34,146 nucleotides of DNA from NCBI RefSeq assembly GCF_025965415.1, contig NZ_JAOPWY010000007.1, positions 1-34,146 of the forward strand, read 5' to 3'. The translations under genes and the position numbers were made by a program. This document shows positions 17,466 through 24,349 of this stretch, in pieces (position 1 is the stretch's first letter; every line of letters begins with the position of its first letter). The notes under the pieces are model-generated. The model worked only from the letters and a program-made list of their open reading frames with translations, had not been told where the DNA came from and did no database searches. This stretch comes from Nocardioides sp. Its GTDB lineage: Bacteria > Actinomycetota > Actinomycetes > Propionibacteriales > Nocardioidaceae.

Positions 17466-18155
17466 ATGAGCAGTCGTGGACCCCTGGTGAGCGAGTTCAC
17501 CCACCTGGCCAAGGCGCTGGCCGCTGCTCCGGACGAGGGTGCCCGCCTCCAGATCGCCGTCGACGGCGCGGTGTCGCTGGTGAGCGGGTGCGACCACGCC
17601 GGCATCACCATCAACGACCGGGGCGGCCTGGTCACCCGGGTCACCAGCGACGACCTGGTCCGGCGCGCCAACGAGCTGCAGCACGAGCTCGGCGAGGGTC
17701 CGTGCCTCGACCTGATGCGCGACCAGGACACCCTGGTCAGCACCGACCTGGCGCAGGAGTGCCGCTGGCCGGGCTGGGCGCCCCGCGCCCACCGCGAGCT
17801 CGGCGTCGACTCGATGATGTCGCTGCTCGTCCACACCGACACGCACTCCTACAGCGCGCTCAGCCTCTATGCCCGTCGCGGGCACCGCTTCGATGCCGAC
17901 GATGTCGCCGTGGGGCACGCCGTGGCCGGCCACCTCGAGGTGATCATGACCGCTGAGCGGGCGATCGACCAGCTCCGGCTCGCCATGCTCAACCGCATCA
18001 CCATCGGGCGCGCCGAGGGTGTCCTGATGGAGCGCCTCGACATCGACGCCGACCAGTCCTTCGACTACCTGCGGCGCGTGTCGATGAACACCAACCGCAA
18101 GCTCGTCGAGGTCGCCCACGACATCGCCCGCACGCGCCGGCTGCCGCACGACTGA
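17466..18155 (+). CDS. GAF-ANTAR domain antitermination regulator
   Basis: Predicted sensor and RNA-binding regulator. ANTAR domains bind paired hexaloop hairpins in nascent mRNA and prevent premature termination; the GAF domain would sense a small ligand. The 229 residues contain a GAF domain (about 16-160: VSGCDHAGITINDRGG, GEGPCLDLMRDQDTLVSTDL, YSALSLYARRGHRFDADD) and a C-terminal ANTAR domain (about 168-225) with the characteristic R-A-E-G-V-L-M-E-R and S-F-D-Y-L-R-R-V-S segments. The ATG at 17466 lies 9 bases after GGGGAGGG; the ATG at 17457 abuts that SD and is unlikely. It is a single-gene unit with hairpins after it. The RNA targets are not evident in this window. Confidence 0.9.
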   Translation: MSSRGPLVSEFTHLAKALAAAPDEGARLQIAVDGAVSLVSGCDHAGITINDRGGLVTRVTSDDLVRRANELQHELGEGPCLDLMRDQDTLVSTDLAQECRWPGWAPRAHRELGVDSMMSLLVHTDTHSYSALSLYARRGHRFDADDVAVGHAVAGHLEVIMTAERAIDQLRLAMLNRITIGRAEGVLMERLDIDADQSFDYLRRVSMNTNRKLVEVAHDIARTRRLPHD

Positions 18156-18165
18156 GGAGGGCGGC

Positions 18166-18193
18166 CCCGTCGGCTGTGGTCTCAACCGACGGG
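18166..18193. terminator. Hairpin downstream of GAF-ANTAR gene
   Basis: Perfect 8-bp stem CCCGTCGG / CCGACGGG with a 12-base loop, 11 bases after the stop codon. No U-run follows. Confidence 0.55.
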
Positions 18194-18201
18194 ACCTCGG
18201 C

Positions 18202-18229
18202 GTGTCTGCCTCCGCGGGGGCAGGCACAC
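18202..18229. terminator. Second hairpin in the convergent intergenic region
   Basis: GTGTCTGCC pairs with GGCAGGCACAC with a 2-base bulge. It lies between the GAF-ANTAR gene and the convergent DUF3253 gene, so it may end transcription from either side. The rest of 18156-18306 shows no further structure that I can support. Confidence 0.4.
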
Positions 18230-18306
18230 CTGCCCTGCCCGTACCCCACGAGCCGCGTCGTACACGCCTGCCGGCGAACAGTTCGAGATCGGAGCACGCC
18301 TCGCCG

Positions 18307-18681
18307 TCAGCGTCGGCGGATCCGGATCGGCCCCTTCGCGGTGGCCGGGTCGACCGCGCGGCCACCCTGGGTGATCTCCACCTCGCCGCGGTCGACGAGG
18401 CGACGGGCCGCCCGCCGGGCGGGCTCCATGAGGTGGCGCCACGCGGTGCCGTCCGTGCCGGCGACCCGGCGGGCGGCCTCCGAGGGGCAGATGGTCGCCG
18501 TGGCCCCCCGCTGCGCGAGCAGCTCCGTGATCGCCGACTCCAGCTGCTGGTCGACGGCCGAGACCCCCCGCTTGCGGCACGCACTCGAGCAGTAGCGCAC
18601 CGAGTCCCAGTCGCGCTCCCACGTCTTGCGCCACTCGATCGCTCGCCCGCAGGACTGGCACGTCTTGGACTCCGGGGACAT
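18307..18681 (-). CDS. DUF2256/DUF3253 zinc-finger protein
   Basis: A 124-residue fusion of two small domains of unknown function. Residues 6-36 form a DUF2256-like zinc ribbon: C8-x2-C11 and C31-x3-C35 with the typical E-W-R-K-T-W-E-R-D-W-D between. Residues about 42-120 match DUF3253, a winged-helix-like fold (ESAITELLAQRGATATICPSEAARRV, then RRLVDRGEVEITQGGRAVDP). The combination suggests a nucleic-acid-binding protein, but no function is established to my knowledge. The ATG at 18681 is preferred because the upstream extension is unlike the family and overlaps the start of the next gene. It converges with the GAF-ANTAR gene and diverges from the MDR reductase. Confidence 0.85.
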   Translation of the reverse strand: MSPESKTCQSCGRAIEWRKTWERDWDSVRYCSSACRKRGVSAVDQQLESAITELLAQRGATATICPSEAARRVAGTDGTAWRHLMEPARRAARRLVDRGEVEITQGGRAVDPATAKGPIRIRRR

Positions 18682-18785
18682 GGGACCAGTGTGCCCCGGG
18701 GTGACCAGCCGGGAGCCTGCCTCGACCTGGCGTCGGATCGCCTGTTTGACTGGCGGGTGGCCCAGCAGTCGACGGAAGGCACCCC

Positions 18786-19763
18786 ATGCGCGCACTCGTC
18801 CAGAACAGCTTCGGCGACCCGTCCGAGGTCCTCACGGTCCAAGAGGTCCCCGATCCCCGGCCCGGCCCCGGCCAGGCCCTCGTGCGGGTCCTGCTGTCCC
18901 CCATCCACAACCACGACCTCTGGACCGTGCGCGGCAGCTACGGCTTCAAGCCGGAGATGCCGGCCCGTGCCGGCACCGAGGCGGTCGGTGTCGTCGAGGC
19001 GCTCGGCGAGGGCGTCACGGGACTCGAGGTGGGTCAGCGGGTCGCGACCGGCGGCACCTTCGGTGCGTGGGCCGAGCTGATCGTCGCGCCCGCCGCCGCG
19101 CTCGTTCCCGTCCCCGAGGGACTGGGCGACGAGGCCGCCGCCCAGCTGGTCTCGATGCCGTTCAGCGCCATCGCCCTGCTCGACTTCCTGGAGGTCTCCG
19201 AGGGCGACTGGATCGTCCAGAACGCCGCCAACGGCGCGGTCGGGCGCCTCGTCGCCCAGCTGGCCGCGGCCCGCGGCGTCCACGTGCTCGGACTCGTACG
19301 CCGTGCCGCGGGCGTCGACGAGCTCCGGGAGGAGGGCATCGAGCAGATCGTCGCGACCGACGACGACGGCTGGCGCGACCGCGTACGCGAGATCGTGGGC
19401 GAGGCGCCTCTCGTGGCCGGCGTCGACTCCGTCGGGGGCGCTGCCGCGGGCGACGTGGTCTCCCTGCTGGCCGACGACGGCGTCCTGGTGGTCTTCGGCG
19501 CGATGGCCTCCCCCACGCTGGAGATCGGGTCGGGCGACGTGATCTTCAAGCAGGTCGTGATCAAGGGCTTCTGGGGCAGCAAGGTCTTCGCGGCCATGCC
19601 GGCGGAGAAGCGCGGCGCCCTCATGGGCGAGCTCGTCGCGGGCATCGGCTCGGGGGCGCTGACGCTCCCGGTCGAGAAGGTCTACCCCCTCGAGGAGATC
19701 GCCGACGCGGCGCGGGCGAACTTCGAGCCGGGTCGCCGGGGCAAGGTGCTGCTGCGTCCCTGA
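18786..19763 (+). CDS. MDR-family zinc-free quinone / enoyl reductase
   Basis: NAD(P)H-dependent medium-chain dehydrogenase/reductase of the quinone-oxidoreductase or 2-enoyl thioester reductase (ETR/MECR-like) branch. The 325 residues show the GroES-like N-terminal domain (V-L-L-S-P-I-H-N-H-D, A-G-T-E-A-V-G-V-V-E-A-L-G) and the nucleotide-binding Q-N-A-A-N-G-A-V-G-R near residue 140, in place of the GxGxxG of alcohol dehydrogenases. The zinc-ligand cysteines of true alcohol dehydrogenases are missing. The ATG follows GGAAGG. It converges with the universal stress gene 10 bases downstream. The ETR-like N-N/H pattern hints at enoyl reduction, but the substrate is open. Confidence 0.87.
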   Translation: MRALVQNSFGDPSEVLTVQEVPDPRPGPGQALVRVLLSPIHNHDLWTVRGSYGFKPEMPARAGTEAVGVVEALGEGVTGLEVGQRVATGGTFGAWAELIVAPAAALVPVPEGLGDEAAAQLVSMPFSAIALLDFLEVSEGDWIVQNAANGAVGRLVAQLAAARGVHVLGLVRRAAGVDELREEGIEQIVATDDDGWRDRVREIVGEAPLVAGVDSVGGAAAGDVVSLLADDGVLVVFGAMASPTLEIGSGDVIFKQVVIKGFWGSKVFAAMPAEKRGALMGELVAGIGSGALTLPVEKVYPLEEIADAARANFEPGRRGKVLLRP

Positions 19764-19773
19764 CCTGCGACCG

Positions 19774-20628
19774 TCAGCGGACGACGGCGACCGGGCAGGA
19801 CGCCCCGTGCAGGACCGCCTGGCTGACGGAGCCGAGCAGCATCCCGCTGAAGAAGCCGAGCCCCCGGGATCCGACGACGACCAGGGAGGCGCCGGCCGAG
19901 GCGTCCACGAGGCACTGGGCCGGTGCGACCGCGACGACCTCGTGCTCGAGGCGTACGTCGGGGTGGTCCTCCTGGACACCGGCGATGCTCTCGGCGAGGA
20001 GGAGCTCGTGCTCCTCGGTGTCCACGCTGCGCGGTTTGGTGCTCCACACGTCGGTGGACGGCGCCCGGACGTGCCAGCCGTGGATCGCCACGACGGTCTC
20101 GCGGGTGACCTCGGCCCTGCGGCAGGCGTACTCGAGCGCGGCCATGCTGGACTGCGAGCCGTCGATGCCGACCACGATGCGGCGGGCCCGGACGTCGCGC
20201 GCCTCGCGCACGACCACGACGGGACAGGTCGCGTGGCGGGCGAGGTGCTGGCTCACCGAGCCGAGGAGGGCCTCCTCGACCCGACCGTGGCCGCGGCTGC
20301 CGACCACGACGCTCGACGACGATGCGGCGGCCCGCAGGAGCTCGTCGACGACGTGCCCGGATCGCTGCTCCGCGATCACGTGACCGACACCGGCGTCGGC
20401 GAGGGTCTTCTGGGCCTGCTCCAGCAACCCGGCCGCGTCGAGGACGAAGCCGTCCGTGACCACGCCCATGCCGGAGACCCCGCCCCAGATGGGCGGCAGC
20501 ACCTCGTTGACCACCATCACGCGGACGGGAGCGGCGGTGCGCACCGACTCCGCGGCCGCCCACAGGAGGGCGCGCTGGGCGTCGGGAGAGCCGTCGAAGG
20601 GCACGAGGACGGGAAGTGTGGTCGTCAT
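19774..20628 (-). CDS. Tandem-domain universal stress protein
   Basis: Cytosolic stress-response protein with two UspA domains, each expected to bind ATP. Domain 1 (residues 1-140) begins L-P-V-L-V-P-F-D-G-S and carries VVVGSRGHGRVEEALLGSVS, the G-x2-G-x9-G-S ATP motif. Domain 2 (about 147-284) begins I-V-V-G-I-D-G-S and carries VVVGSRGLGFFSGMLLGSVS. Mycobacterial two-domain homologues belong to the hypoxia/dormancy DosR regulon. A site matching the GGGAC-N4-GTCCC core of that regulon lies about 56 bases before this start. A GGAGG lies only 1 base before the ATG, an unusually tight spacing. Confidence 0.93.
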   Translation of the reverse strand: MTTTLPVLVPFDGSPDAQRALLWAAAESVRTAAPVRVMVVNEVLPPIWGGVSGMGVVTDGFVLDAAGLLEQAQKTLADAGVGHVIAEQRSGHVVDELLRAAASSSSVVVGSRGHGRVEEALLGSVSQHLARHATCPVVVVREARDVRARRIVVGIDGSQSSMAALEYACRRAEVTRETVVAIHGWHVRAPSTDVWSTKPRSVDTEEHELLLAESIAGVQEDHPDVRLEHEVVAVAPAQCLVDASAGASLVVVGSRGLGFFSGMLLGSVSQAVLHGASCPVAVVR

Positions 20629-20672
20629 GCCTCCAGCGTGGCGCCGACGACTCCCGCACAGCAGAGGCGATG

Positions 20673-20702
20673 GTCCCGCGGTGGCGGGACGAGGGTCCCG
20701 CC
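20673..20702 (-). promoter_or_regulatory. Triple-arm GTCCCGC/GCGGGAC element (DosR-like box or terminator)
   Basis: GTCCCGC (20673-20679), 4 bases, GCGGGAC (20684-20690), 4 bases, GTCCCGC (20695-20701). The right-hand pair gives GGGAC-N4-GTCCC, the core of the mycobacterial DosR box. It lies 45-74 bases upstream of the universal stress gene and just after the end of the monooxygenase-fold gene. The same sequence could fold as the terminator of that operon. Confidence 0.45.
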
Positions 20703-20708
20703 GGGCGG

Positions 20709-21032
20709 TCAGTCGACCGAGAGCTCACCCAGCTCGGACCAGTCCGACTGGTCGACGGACTGGCTGACGATCTTCGGCGTGGCGCTGAGGTACTGCGGCA
20801 GCTCCTGCGTCGCCGTACGGAAGTGCTCCGAGCCGACGTGGGCAGCGCCGGCCGCGTCGTCGCGGAAGGCCTCGACGAGGACGTACTCGTTGCGGTCGTC
20901 CAGGCTGCGCGACCAGTCGAACCACAGGCAGCCCTCCTCGGCGCGCGTGGCCTCGGTGAAGGCGCGGGAGATCTCCGGCCACGCCTCGGCGTGCTCGGGG
21001 CGGACGGGGAACTTGGCGGTGATGAAGATCAA
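20709..21032 (-). CDS. ABM-fold (antibiotic biosynthesis monooxygenase-like) protein
   Basis: A 107-residue ferredoxin-like alpha/beta-barrel protein of the ABM family. Members include YgiN-type quinol monooxygenases and haem-degrading enzymes, and many have no assigned role. Supporting segments are MIFITAKFPVRPEHAEAW, TRAEEGCLWFDWSRSLDD, NEYVLVEAFRDDAAGAAHVGS and the C-terminal helix EHFRTATQELPQYLSATP. It is the last gene of the minus-strand run 24160-20709, 11 bases after the small membrane protein. An oxygenase acting on a quinone-like product would fit the oxidative theme of the cluster, but that is inference. Confidence 0.82.
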   Translation of the reverse strand: MIFITAKFPVRPEHAEAWPEISRAFTEATRAEEGCLWFDWSRSLDDRNEYVLVEAFRDDAAGAAHVGSEHFRTATQELPQYLSATPKIVSQSVDQSDWSELGELSVD

Positions 21033-21043
21033 GGGAACTCTCC

Positions 21044-21262
21044 TCAGGTGGCCGGAGTGGCGTCGCGGGCGGGCGCGGGTGCACGTCCGTCGACGGCCGA
21101 CTGGATCTGGGCGCCCAGCCTCTCCGAGACGATACCGAGCAGCGCCCCGGCCACGATCGCGACCAGGACGCCACTGAGGTCGAAGGCGGTGCCGAAGAAG
21201 ACGGCCGCGGCGAGGACGCCGACGGAGATCCCGATACCGAGGAGTGGCTTGATCCCGTTCAT
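21044..21262 (-). CDS. Small two-helix membrane protein
   Basis: A 72-residue protein I do not recognise. Residues about 6-26 (LLGIGISVGVLAAAVFFGTA) and 29-47 (LSGVLVAIVAGALLGIV) form two hydrophobic helices with a very short turn. A polar tail rich in Ala, Pro and Asp follows (60-72). The ATG at 21262 is preceded by a weak AGGA. It sits 11 bases after the alcohol dehydrogenase and 11 bases before the ABM gene, so it belongs to the same transcript. Its codon pattern is like its neighbours. It might anchor a complex or be a small transporter subunit; the sequence does not decide. Confidence 0.7.
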   Translation of the reverse strand: MNGIKPLLGIGISVGVLAAAVFFGTAFDLSGVLVAIVAGALLGIVSERLGAQIQSAVDGRAPAPARDATPAT

Positions 21263-21273
21263 GGTCCTGCTCT

Positions 21274-22308
21274 TCAGGGGGTGAGGATCGCGCGGCCGCG
21301 CACGCGGCCGGCGTCGAGGTCCGAGATGGCCGTCTGGAAGTCGTCCAGCGCGTACTTCTGCGTGTGCAGGGTCACCGCGCCGCGCGCCGCGAGGGCCATG
21401 AGGTCGCACAGGTCGTTGTAGGACCCGACGAGGTTGCCGATGATGTTCTTCTCGGCCGAGATCAGGTCGATCGTCGGGACGTCGATGTTCTCGCCGTAGC
21501 CCACCACGTGGTAGTCGCCGGCCTCGCGTGTCATGGCGAGGCCCTCCGCGGTCGAGCCGCCCTCGCCGACGAAGTCGATGACGACCTCGGCACCCGCGCC
21601 GCGGGTGATCTCCAGGACCTCCTCCACCTGACTGCCCTCCGCCACCACACCGTGGTCGGCGCCGATCGAGACGGCCAGCTCGAGCGCCTCGGGATTGCGG
21701 TCCACGACGACCAGCTGCGCGGGCGAGAGGGCCTTCATCACCTGGATGCCGATGTGCCCGAGGCCACCGGCGCCGATCACGACGCACGTGTCGCGCGGGG
21801 TCAGCCGTCGGGCCGCCTTCGCGGCCGCGTGGTAGGCCGTCAGCCCGGCGTCGGCCAGGGCTGCCACGTCCGCGGGCTCGAGCGCGTCGTCGATCGGGAC
21901 GACGCTGCGCGCCGAGGTCTTCAGGTACTCGGCGTAGCCGCCCGCAGTGTCGATGCCGGGGAACAGGCTGTTCTCGCAGTGCACGTCGTCGCCGGTGCGG
22001 CAGGCCCGGCACAGCCCGCACGTGATGAGCGGGTGCACGATCACCTTGTCGCCCTCGCGCACGTTGGTCACCGCGGACCCGACGGCGTGCACCCAGCCGG
22101 CGTTCTCGTGCCCGATCGTGTAGGGCAGCGTGACGCCGGACTTCTCCGCCCACTGCCCCTCGAGGATGTGCAGGTCGGTGCGGCACACGCCGGCACCGCC
22201 GATCCGGACGATGACGTCGAACGGCCCCGTGACCTCGGGGACGTCGACCTCGCGCATCTCGAGGTCCTGGTGGTAGCCGACGACCTGGACGGCTCGCATG
22301 GTGCTCAT
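21274..22308 (-). CDS. Zinc-dependent NAD-linked alcohol dehydrogenase (prm/mim-cluster type)
   Basis: Medium-chain zinc alcohol dehydrogenase of 344 residues. Catalytic zinc ligands C42, H67 and E68 (G-H-E-N) are present, as are the structural zinc cysteines C97, C100, C103 and C111. The Rossmann motif is GAGGLGHIG (179-187), with D203 suggesting NAD over NADP. Its ATG overlaps the stop of the DUF59 gene (ATGA), so the two are translationally coupled. From memory, actinobacterial propane monooxygenase clusters carry such a dehydrogenase in this position, oxidising propanol formed by the monooxygenase. Here the monooxygenase is absent, so the alcohol substrate must come from elsewhere. Confidence 0.92.
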   Translation of the reverse strand: MSTMRAVQVVGYHQDLEMREVDVPEVTGPFDVIVRIGGAGVCRTDLHILEGQWAEKSGVTLPYTIGHENAGWVHAVGSAVTNVREGDKVIVHPLITCGLCRACRTGDDVHCENSLFPGIDTAGGYAEYLKTSARSVVPIDDALEPADVAALADAGLTAYHAAAKAARRLTPRDTCVVIGAGGLGHIGIQVMKALSPAQLVVVDRNPEALELAVSIGADHGVVAEGSQVEEVLEITRGAGAEVVIDFVGEGGSTAEGLAMTREAGDYHVVGYGENIDVPTIDLISAEKNIIGNLVGSYNDLCDLMALAARGAVTLHTQKYALDDFQTAISDLDAGRVRGRAILTP

Positions 22309-23114
22309 GGGGTGGGCTCCTCGGTGGATCGGGTCAGCAGCGAGCTGACGGGGATGAAGGTGGGGTCGTAGGACGCGTCGGCCGGCTCGGCGCCGTCGCC
22401 GCGGTGGACCTGGTCGGTGTCGGACCCGGGGTAGCGGGTGCGGAGCAGGCCCCGGCAGAAGTGGGCGTTGCCGTCGATCGAGATCCGGGTCGACCTGGCC
22501 CGGCGCACCGCGAGGGGTACGTCGTCGGGCGAGGCGCCGGTGTGGTCGACGAGCACGCGTGCCGACCGGTCGAGCGGCAGCCCCATCGCGGCCCGGCGAC
22601 GCAGCAGCGCGTCGGTGTGTTCCCCGGGCGCGAGGTCGCCGACGGTGACGTCGACCAGGGACTCCACGTCCCGCTCCGGCTGGGCGCGCAGCAGCGCGGT
22701 GAGGCAGCGCTCCATGGCCGCCGTGTGCGCCTTGCGCCGGAAGGTGGCCCGGAGGTCCTCGAGGTCCTTGTCCGCCTCCGAGCCGAAGGTGCCGCGGTAG
22801 CCGGCGTCGGCAGCCAGCCCCGCATTGATCTTGTCGGAGTCGTGGTGGTCGTCGAGCTGCACCACCACCGTGCGGGTCCAGTCGAGCGCGACCAGGACGT
22901 CCTTGGAGTCCGCCGCCATCAGGTAGGCGAAGTTGGGCGAGCAGAACGAGGTTGGCAGGCGCAGGTGCACCTCCACCCCGCCGGCCTCGTCGATCGCCAC
23001 GCTGCGCACGAAGCCCAGGTCGGTGATCGGCTCGTCGAGCTCCGGGTCGAGGACCGCTCCCAGTGCGGTGCGGACCGCGTCGGCGTACGACGTCGGCGTG
23101 GCGGTGAGCGTCAT
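22305..23114 (-). CDS. DUF59/MIP18-domain protein of propane-monooxygenase clusters
   Basis: A 269-residue protein whose N-terminal third is a DUF59 (MIP18/PaaD-like) domain: D-P-E-L-D-E-P-I-T-D-L-G-F-V (residues 23-36) and the conserved cysteine C58 in L-P-T-S-F-C-S-P-N-F. DUF59 proteins serve in iron-sulfur assembly or maturation of metallo-oxygenases. The remaining 190 residues (FRRKAHTAAMERCLTALLRA, ARSTRISIDGNAHFCRGLLR) are specific to the group found beside actinobacterial propane monooxygenases. The ATG at 23114 was chosen; a GTG at 23120 that overlaps the amidohydrolase stop (GTGA) is an equal alternative. The C-terminus overlaps the dehydrogenase start. A role in metal-centre maturation is inferred. 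Confidence 0.85.
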   Translation of the reverse strand: MTLTATPTSYADAVRTALGAVLDPELDEPITDLGFVRSVAIDEAGGVEVHLRLPTSFCSPNFAYLMAADSKDVLVALDWTRTVVVQLDDHHDSDKINAGLAADAGYRGTFGSEADKDLEDLRATFRRKAHTAAMERCLTALLRAQPERDVESLVDVTVGDLAPGEHTDALLRRRAAMGLPLDRSARVLVDHTGASPDDVPLAVRRARSTRISIDGNAHFCRGLLRTRYPGSDTDQVHRGDGAEPADASYDPTFIPVSSLLTRSTEEPTP

Positions 23115-23116
23115 GC

Positions 23117-24160
23117 TCACACCGCCGCCAGGTCGGCGGCATCGGGCTGGCGCGGGCCGGTCTCGGTCTCGTCCGCCTCCGGGAGCTGCAGCTCTGCCGG
23201 CACCTCGATGTCGTACATCTTCGCCGCGTTGAGGCCGAGGATCTTCTTCTTCTGCGCCGTGGTGATCGGGGCGTACTCGGTCAGGTCCTCGGGGATCTGG
23301 AAGTCCACGAACGCCTCGACGAGCCACCGGGGCGTCCACAACGCGTAGTCGGAGGAGAACTGGATGCGGTCCTCGCCGATCCAGTAGAGGAGCTCCCCCA
23401 TGATCTGCGCGAAGTAGCGCGGCCGGGTGTGCATGAAGGGCATCGCCACGGCCAGGCCGCCGTGGACGTTGGGCTCCTGGGTGGCTATCCAGCAGAAGTC
23501 CTCGAGCCGGGGCAGGCCGACGTGCTCGACGACGAAGGTGAGATCGGTGAAGTCGGTCGCGACGTGGTCGACGTCCGCGACGTCGAAGGAGTCGCGGTCG
23601 AGCGGTCGGATGGTCGGGCCCTTGTGGATGTGGATGTTGGTGATGCCGACCTCGCGGCACACCTCGAGGTAGCGGTAGGACCAGGGGTCGTCGAGCCGCC
23701 AGCCGCGGGAGTCGCCGTGCCACTCGGCGGTGTAGAGCTTCACGCCCTTCAGGCCGAACCGCTCGGCGTCCGCGCGCAGCTGGTCGAGGCCCGCCTCACC
23801 GTTGCGGGGGTCGAAGTTGTGGTTGTAGGTGAGCTTCCCGGGGTGCTGGCTGGCCAGCGCCCACGCCTCCTCGGTCTGGCCGAAGCCGCGGTGGTAGAAC
23901 TCGCCGAGGTGAGCCGGCTGGAAGATCGCGTGGTCGACGTAGCCGTCCTCGAAGAGGTCCTTCATCAGGCGCTCGCCGCCCTGGTAGAGGTAGTCCTCCT
24001 TCGTCCAGACCTCCGACTCGGGCGAGAGGTTGCGGTGGTAGTCGTAGAAGCAGTCGATGAACTGCTGGCCGTGGATGTTCTTGATGTTCTCGGGCCTGGC
24101 GTCCCACAGGGCGATGTGGGCGTCGACGATGAAGTAGCTCTCGCCGTCCTTGGTGTACAT
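23117..24160 (-). CDS. Amidohydrolase 2 family protein (prm/mim-cluster type)
   Basis: TIM-barrel metal-hydrolase-like protein of 347 residues. The body matches, as I recall it, the amidohydrolase next to propane monooxygenases: Y-F-I-V-D-A-H-I-A-L-W-D-A-R-P-E-N, then FIDCFYDYHRNLSPESEVW, GVKLYTAEWHGDSRGW, NIHIHKGPTIRPLDRD, FVVEHVGLPRLEDF and IQFSSDYALWTPRWL. The first-strand motif is H15-I-A17; the second His of the usual HxH metal pair is Ala. The later His (I-H-K-G, V-E-H) and Asp (S-S-D-Y) ligand positions are kept. GGAGG precedes the ATG with ideal spacing. It is the first gene of a run continuing through DUF59, dehydrogenase and two small genes, and is divergent from the Fis-type regulator. 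Confidence 0.88.
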   Translation of the reverse strand: MYTKDGESYFIVDAHIALWDARPENIKNIHGQQFIDCFYDYHRNLSPESEVWTKEDYLYQGGERLMKDLFEDGYVDHAIFQPAHLGEFYHRGFGQTEEAWALASQHPGKLTYNHNFDPRNGEAGLDQLRADAERFGLKGVKLYTAEWHGDSRGWRLDDPWSYRYLEVCREVGITNIHIHKGPTIRPLDRDSFDVADVDHVATDFTDLTFVVEHVGLPRLEDFCWIATQEPNVHGGLAVAMPFMHTRPRYFAQIMGELLYWIGEDRIQFSSDYALWTPRWLVEAFVDFQIPEDLTEYAPITTAQKKKILGLNAAKMYDIEVPAELQLPEADETETGPRQPDAADLAAV

Positions 24161-24206
24161 GGGACCTCCGGAGTCGAGTGACGGTCGTCACGGTGCGATG
24201 AACGCG

Positions 24207-24212
24207 ACGCTA
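24207..24212 (-). promoter_or_regulatory. Putative -10 box of the amidohydrolase operon
   Basis: On the minus strand this reads TAGCGT, about 46 bases before the amidohydrolase ATG. Its mirror position relative to the operator pair equals that of the regulator's -10 box. Confidence 0.4.
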
Positions 24213-24245
24213 GGCCCGTCCCAGCGCTCCGGCACCCGTGCGGAC

Positions 24246-24260
24246 GTCCCACTTTGGGAT
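24246..24260. promoter_or_regulatory. Operator copy 1 in divergent intergenic region
   Basis: GTCCCACTTTGGGAT: inverted repeat TCCCA-N3-TGGGA. It shares the GTCCCA-N3-TGRGAY pattern with copy 2, 23 bases away centre to centre. It is a likely binding site of the divergent GAF/Fis regulator. Confidence 0.6.
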
Positions 24261-24268
24261 CCGGGGCC

Positions 24269-24283
24269 GTCCCAATTTGAGAC
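24269..24283. promoter_or_regulatory. Operator copy 2 in divergent intergenic region
   Basis: GTCCCAATTTGAGAC: arms GTCCCA and TGAGAC pair at 5 of 6 positions around a 3-base centre. This is the second copy of the dyad, placed symmetrically to copy 1 between the two promoters. Confidence 0.6.
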
Positions 24284-24315
24284 ATGCGGGGCAGGTCGGG
24301 CCCCCAGCGCGGATG

Positions 24316-24321
24316 TAACGT
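24316..24321 (+). promoter_or_regulatory. Putative -10 box of the GAF/Fis regulator gene
   Basis: TAACGT, about 28 bases before the GTG at 24350. It is followed by AAGGGGGTGA, a near-full match to the anti-SD complement, which fixes the start at 24350. Confidence 0.45.
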
Positions 24322-24349
24322 CTGACACAGAACGAAGGGGGTGAGCCCC

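Noticed and set aside
17415..19979. 854-codon minus-strand frame across the GAF-ANTAR to MDR reductase region
   Set aside because: It crosses several real genes on both strands and an intergenic region with hairpins. No homology pattern is visible.
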